From Gemmatimonadota bacterium (GTDB lineage: Bacteria > Gemmatimonadota > Gemmatimonadetes > Palauibacterales > Palauibacteraceae): DNA of 64,000 nt. Below the pieces are notes generated by a model. That model was not told where the DNA came from, did not search any database, and saw nothing but the letters and a program-made list of their open reading frames with translations. The DNA lies in assembly GCA_029262175.1 (NCBI GenBank), contig JAJCZV010000070.1, forward strand, positions 1 through 64,000, read 5' to 3'. Positions 61,095-64,000 of this stretch are shown here, piece after piece (positions within the stretch are counted from its first letter, which is position 1; every line of letters starts with the position of its first letter). A program made the translations under genes and the position numbers.

Positions 61095-61568
61095 CTAGGC
61101 GGACTCCACCGGTTCCACCGACAGTTCGGTCGTGATGTCGATCGAGCCGGACACGCTTCGATACACGGGGCACTTGGGCGGGTGGAGCTCGAACGCGCGC
61201 CCGATGGCGTCCGTATGCTCTGCGTCCGCCTTTAGCACATAGCTGACCTGAATGCGCTTGATGACCAGGACGCCATCTTCAACTTCGATCTCGCCTTCGG
61301 TCATTCCGACCAGCCGGCCTTCGTCTGCCTTTACGCCGCGCGCTTCCAGCGCGCCCCCGAAGGTTCCGGTCATTCAGCCACCGGTAGCGGCCACGATGTA
61401 GTCGATGGTCGTCGCCATCTCGTGGTCGGTAACGACTCCGTAGTGGGCCGCGATCGCGCTGTGAACCCCGAAGTCCACGGGCTCTGGCGTAGCGGGAAGA
61501 ACGGCGGTTCGGTACGCCCCCTTCTCGCGGACGACGCGGACCTGCGAACGGTATACGACTTCGCTCAT
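61095..61568 (-). CDS. OsmC-family protein with selenocysteine at the redox position
   Basis: 157 residues if the TGA at 61376-61374 is read as selenocysteine (U65). The context is TTIDYIVAATGG-U-MTGTFGGALEARGV. OsmC relatives have their peroxidatic cysteine in this position (AGC-type motif before a helix), and homology continues smoothly to EHTDAIGRAFELHPPKCPVYRSVSG, where the second conserved Cys (PPKCPVYR) is present. OsmC/Ohr proteins reduce hydroperoxides with thiols; selenocysteine would raise reactivity. The start ATG overlaps the stop of the Nudix gene (ATGA). Conventional calling would give two fragments. Confidence 0.87.
61338..61376 (-). promoter_or_regulatory. SECIS-like hairpin of the OsmC gene
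   Basis: 26 bases after the TGA codon, a 7-bp stem (61354-61348 GCGCGCT with 61344-61338 AGCGCGC) closes a GGA loop. The loop begins with G and lies in the 16-37 base window of bacterial SECIS elements, so it could recruit SelB. Confidence 0.75.
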
Positions 61569-62161
61569 GTGGTTGACTCCCGGGCAAGGATCTCTAGAAA
61601 GTTCATTACGATACGGTGCGTCAAGCCCCAAATCGAGTCCCCAGAAAACGAAATGGACGGGTAGATCCGCTCACGACCACGCTCCACCCGACGAACCTCC
61701 GATCCGGCGGCCGGATCGGCTAGCGTGGCCAGCGGAATCCAGTAATGGTACTGCACTTCGTGGTTCGCTTGGATCTCGAATCGTTCCGTGCTCCAGGCTA
61801 CGAACGGCGACACGACAATCGTCGGTACGCCTCGGCTCATTGGATGTCGATCGTCGAGGCGACCCAAGAATGTACTTCGGTCGAGCGCGACGCCCACCTC
61901 CTCATGCGTCTCTCGTCGCGCCGTGTCCATGAGATCGGCGTCGAGTTCGTCTCGATGTCCGCCTGGGAGGGCCATGTGGCCAGACCAGGGGTCTCCTTGA
62001 GCTTCGGCCCGTTTTACGAACAGGGCCTCGGCGCCCTCCGGCGCGGGTCGGAGGAGCAGCGTTACGGCGGCGAGCCTCGCGCCGTTGGCCGGCACGACGA
62101 GGTCCGGCGAGCGCGTGGAGAGTGCCGCCCGAATCCTCCCCGCGTCGAATGAACGACTCAT
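61565..62161 (-). CDS. Nudix hydrolase (CoA pyrophosphatase type)
   Basis: 198 residues from ATG 62161. The Nudix box GGHRDELDADLMDTARRETHEEVGV (G-x5-E-x7-RE-x2-EE-x-G) is intact, with LLRPAPEGAEALFVKRAEAQGDPWSGHMALPGG before it, which is the NudL/CoA-ase extension. It probably hydrolyses CoA or its derivatives. It is translationally coupled to the OsmC gene by ATGA and follows the RsgA gene by 40 bases. Confidence 0.88.
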   Translation of the reverse strand: MSRSFDAGRIRAALSTRSPDLVVPANGARLAAVTLLLRPAPEGAEALFVKRAEAQGDPWSGHMALPGGHRDELDADLMDTARRETHEEVGVALDRSTFLGRLDDRHPMSRGVPTIVVSPFVAWSTERFEIQANHEVQYHYWIPLATLADPAAGSEVRRVERGRERIYPSISFSGDSIWGLTHRIVMNFLEILARESTT

Positions 62162-62201
62162 CGCATGGTGGACGAGCTTACGGCGCTGAACTCGGTCCGA
62201 A

Positions 62202-63182
62202 TCATCGACCGTCCTCCGCTTCGGCGAGAAGCCGCAAGTAACTCTCGTACCGCCGAGCCGCGATGGCGCCGGACGAGACGGCCGCCTGGACGGCGCAGTT
62301 CGGCTCGGCTCGATGCTTACAGTCGGCGAAGCGACAATCGGGGCCGAGCGCGGCAATCTCGCTAAAGCCATCGCTTACGTGAGCGGGGTCCACGCCCCAA
62401 AGGGCGAGGTACTGGAGCCCGGGCGTGTCGGCGACATAGCCTCCGTCCGGATACGGATACAAGGCCGAAGCGACCGTGGTGTGCCGGCCGCGCCCACGTT
62501 TCTCGCTGATCTCGCCCACGCGCAGTTCGAGGCCTGGAACGAGTTTGTTGAGCAAGCTGGACTTGCCGACCCCGGACTGCCCGGTCAACACGGTCACTCG
62601 ATCGGTCAAGCGATCCGCGAGGTTCTCAATGCCGATATTCTGCTTGACGCTCGTCGTCATGGTGTCATACCCGAGACGGGCATAGTAAGAAAGCACGGAG
62701 TCTGCATCCTCGATCAAGTCGGACTTGTTGAGGATAATCAAGCAATCGATATCGTCCAGCGCCGCCAGCGCGACCAACCGATCGACCATGAGCAGATCGG
62801 GCGCTGGACCGGCGGCGGCGACCACGACCGCCAGCTGATCGACGTTGGCGACGATGACCTGCTCGCGGCGCTTCGATACTCCATGTCGCGTGAGCGCGCC
62901 CTCGCGCGGGAGGACCCGGGCAATCCGCATCTCGTCGTCGGCGGCTTCGAGTTCGACCAAGTCGCCGACCGAAACGATCCGCGAGTCGATCTTTTTGACG
63001 CGGCCTCGCAGGGAGACCTGAACCATCCCATCCGTGGTGTCCACATCGTAGATGCCGGCCGCAATCCTGAGTATCCGACCGATGACCGCGGAGATCGGTG
63101 GCGTCCCTACTCGGCCGGGCCGACGGAGGTGGGCCCGGTCTCGACGAGCTCCTCCAAGCAATTCCAGCCCAGTAACGCGCAC
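62202..63182 (-). CDS. rsgA: Ribosome small-subunit GTPase RsgA
   Basis: Up to 326 residues. The OB-fold (GIYDVDTTDGMVQVSLRGRVKK) is followed by a circularly permuted GTPase: G4 LNKSD, G1 GQSGVGKSSLLN, G3 DTPG, and a C-terminal zinc site (C-x-FADCKHRAEPNC). RsgA checks 30S maturation. The homologous part begins near 63090, but no ATG/GTG/TTG is there; the nearest is GTG 63182, which lies inside the upstream SufU-like gene (76-base overlap). The true start may be a rare codon or the overlapping GTG. Confidence 0.9.
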   Translation of the reverse strand: MRVTGLELLGGARRDRAHLRRPGRVGTPPISAVIGRILRIAAGIYDVDTTDGMVQVSLRGRVKKIDSRIVSVGDLVELEAADDEMRIARVLPREGALTRHGVSKRREQVIVANVDQLAVVVAAAGPAPDLLMVDRLVALAALDDIDCLIILNKSDLIEDADSVLSYYARLGYDTMTTSVKQNIGIENLADRLTDRVTVLTGQSGVGKSSLLNKLVPGLELRVGEISEKRGRGRHTTVASALYPYPDGGYVADTPGLQYLALWGVDPAHVSDGFSEIAALGPDCRFADCKHRAEPNCAVQAAVSSGAIAARRYESYLRLLAEAEDGR

Positions 63183-63604
63183 TTGATCCTCACCGGGAAC
63201 TTGGACACGCCGGCGAGTGCGCGAAGGTCGCCGAGGGCGGGATCGGTCAGGAGCGTGTCATCGCCGTGGAGAAGCTGCGTGAACTTTGCCGAAATCTCGG
63301 TGGCTTCCTCGAGCGTCTTTCCAGCGATCCGATTCGTCAACATCGAGACCGAAGCCTGGCTGATCGAGCACCCGCGGCCGAGGAAGCAAGCTTCGGCGAT
63401 CTTGGAGTCCTCGACCCGCAGCAGCAGCTCGATGACGTCGCCGCACAAGGGGTTGCTCATGGTGATCGTGTGCGTCGCGTCGTCGAGCGCAGACTTGTTC
63501 TGCGGCCGCCGATAGTGATCAAGAATGACTTCTTGATACAGCGAATCTAGCGACGCCGGAATCTCTCGATCGGCCGTTCTCGGTTTTTTTGGGGAATCGG
63601 TCAT
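63107..63604 (-). CDS. sufU: SufU-type iron-sulfur assembly protein
   Basis: 165 residues from ATG 63604. Zinc/scaffold cysteines are in NPLCGD, GRGCSIS and RIKCALLGW, and the RRPQNKSALDD opening matches SufU. With SufS it transfers sulfur for Fe-S clusters. Four bases separate it from the sufS stop, and its end overlaps rsgA. Confidence 0.92.
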   Translation of the reverse strand: MTDSPKKPRTADREIPASLDSLYQEVILDHYRRPQNKSALDDATHTITMSNPLCGDVIELLLRVEDSKIAEACFLGRGCSISQASVSMLTNRIAGKTLEEATEISAKFTQLLHGDDTLLTDPALGDLRALAGVSKFPVRIKCALLGWNCLEELVETGPTSVGPAE

Positions 63605-63608
63605 GTGG

Positions 63609-64000
63609 TCAGGATATGTGGCAAAAGACTTTAGCCGCCATGGCGAGGCCATCCACCAACATGTCTACCTCTTCTCGGGAGTTGTACAAATAGAAGCTGG
63701 CGCGAGCCGTTGCGTTGATGCCGAAATGATCCATCAAGGGCTGGTTACAGTGGTTCCCAGCGCGAATGGCGATCCCTCGCTGATCGAGGATGGTCGAAAG
63801 ATCATGCGGGTGGATGTCGAGGTAGGAGAACGAAAAGACCGAGGTCTTGTTCTCTCGAGGTCCATATAGCGTGAGGCCGTCTACGTTTGTCAGACGCTCC
63901 AGCGCGTAGGCGGTGATCTCGGCCTCGTGCGCCGCAATCGCATCGAATCCGACATCGGTGAGAAAACGAACCGCCTCGCCGAACCCCACGACACCAGCAA
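63609..64000 (-). CDS. sufS: SufS cysteine desulfurase, C-terminal part (5' end outside window)
   Basis: The last 130 residues or so. The active-site loop RAGNHCNQPLMDHFG contains the persulfide cysteine (SufS type RAGHHCAQPLM), and ARASFYLYNSREEVDMLVDGL is the usual ending. The rest lies beyond 64000. It is the start of a sufS-sufU transcript on this strand. Confidence 0.93.
   Translation of the reverse strand, partial: AGVVGFGEAVRFLTDVGFDAIAAHEAEITAYALERLTNVDGLTLYGPRENKTSVFSFSYLDIHPHDLSTILDQRGIAIRAGNHCNQPLMDHFGINATARASFYLYNSREEVDMLVDGLAMAAKVFCHIS

Noticed and set aside
61374..61376. OsmC gene as a nonsense-mutated pseudogene
   Set aside because: The TGA is exactly at the redox residue, both flanks are conserved and a hairpin lies at the right distance.

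Overview
The window is a GC-rich, gene-dense chromosomal segment from a Gram-negative (diderm) bacterium. It encodes many lipoproteins, two outer-membrane beta-barrel candidates, ECF sigma/anti-sigma pairs, a likely bacterial sphingolipid operon and leishmanolysin-like metalloproteases. The mix resembles Gemmatimonadota, but that placement is an inference from gene content, with no rRNA or ribosomal marker to confirm it. The organism uses selenocysteine: two genes, a formate dehydrogenase and an OsmC-family protein, carry an in-frame TGA at the catalytic cysteine position, each followed by a SECIS-like hairpin.

Layout. 1-2.6 kb: a polysaccharide synthase-type glycosyltransferase (cut by the window edge), a HEAT-repeat membrane protein and a response regulator. 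2.9-5.5 kb: small VOC and YCII/DGPF proteins, an ECF42-like sigma factor with a puzzling 5' end, a TfoX-like protein and a small membrane protein. 5.6-9.8 kb: a YHS-domain gene split by a 3,853-bp IS1-like mobile element with 19-bp inverted repeats and an 8-bp target duplication. 10-25 kb: a Ser/Thr kinase, NAD-type formate dehydrogenase genes (selenoprotein alpha subunit, fused beta/gamma subunit, FdhD), beta-lactamase-like, DinB-like and M23 proteins, a NagX-like acyltransferase and a flavin disulfide reductase. 25-35 kb: tandem metalloproteases, then a four-gene ceramide/sphingolipid operon, then sigma, anti-sigma and PDZ genes. 35-51.6 kb: metal-related envelope proteins, a second sigma/anti-sigma/secretin-like set, icd, a nitroreductase-like protein with an AMP ligase, an M16 peptidase, DedA and an arsenosugar-type ArsM. 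51.6-64 kb: a sigma-54 regulator flanked by a very acidic and a very basic small protein, membrane proteins, a diaminopropionate ammonia-lyase-like enzyme, an M20 dipeptidase, the OsmC selenoprotein, Nudix, RsgA, SufU and the end of SufS.

The most unusual region is the mobile element at 5713-9565. Besides an IS1-type DDE transposase it carries a DNA methyltransferase next to a BglII/BstYI-like nuclease candidate (a probable type II restriction-modification pair), a DUF5343-like protein, two unknown small genes behind a palindromic control region, and, between the passengers and the transposase, a 90-nt RNA gene. This RNA folds as a tRNA with a 9-bp acceptor stem, a 3-bp T stem and a 7-bp variable arm. 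That is the '9/3' architecture of allo-tRNAs, and the apparent anticodon is UUA, which would read UAA. An insertion sequence that ships a restriction system together with a putative nonsense-suppressor tRNA is the main candidate here for an undescribed system.
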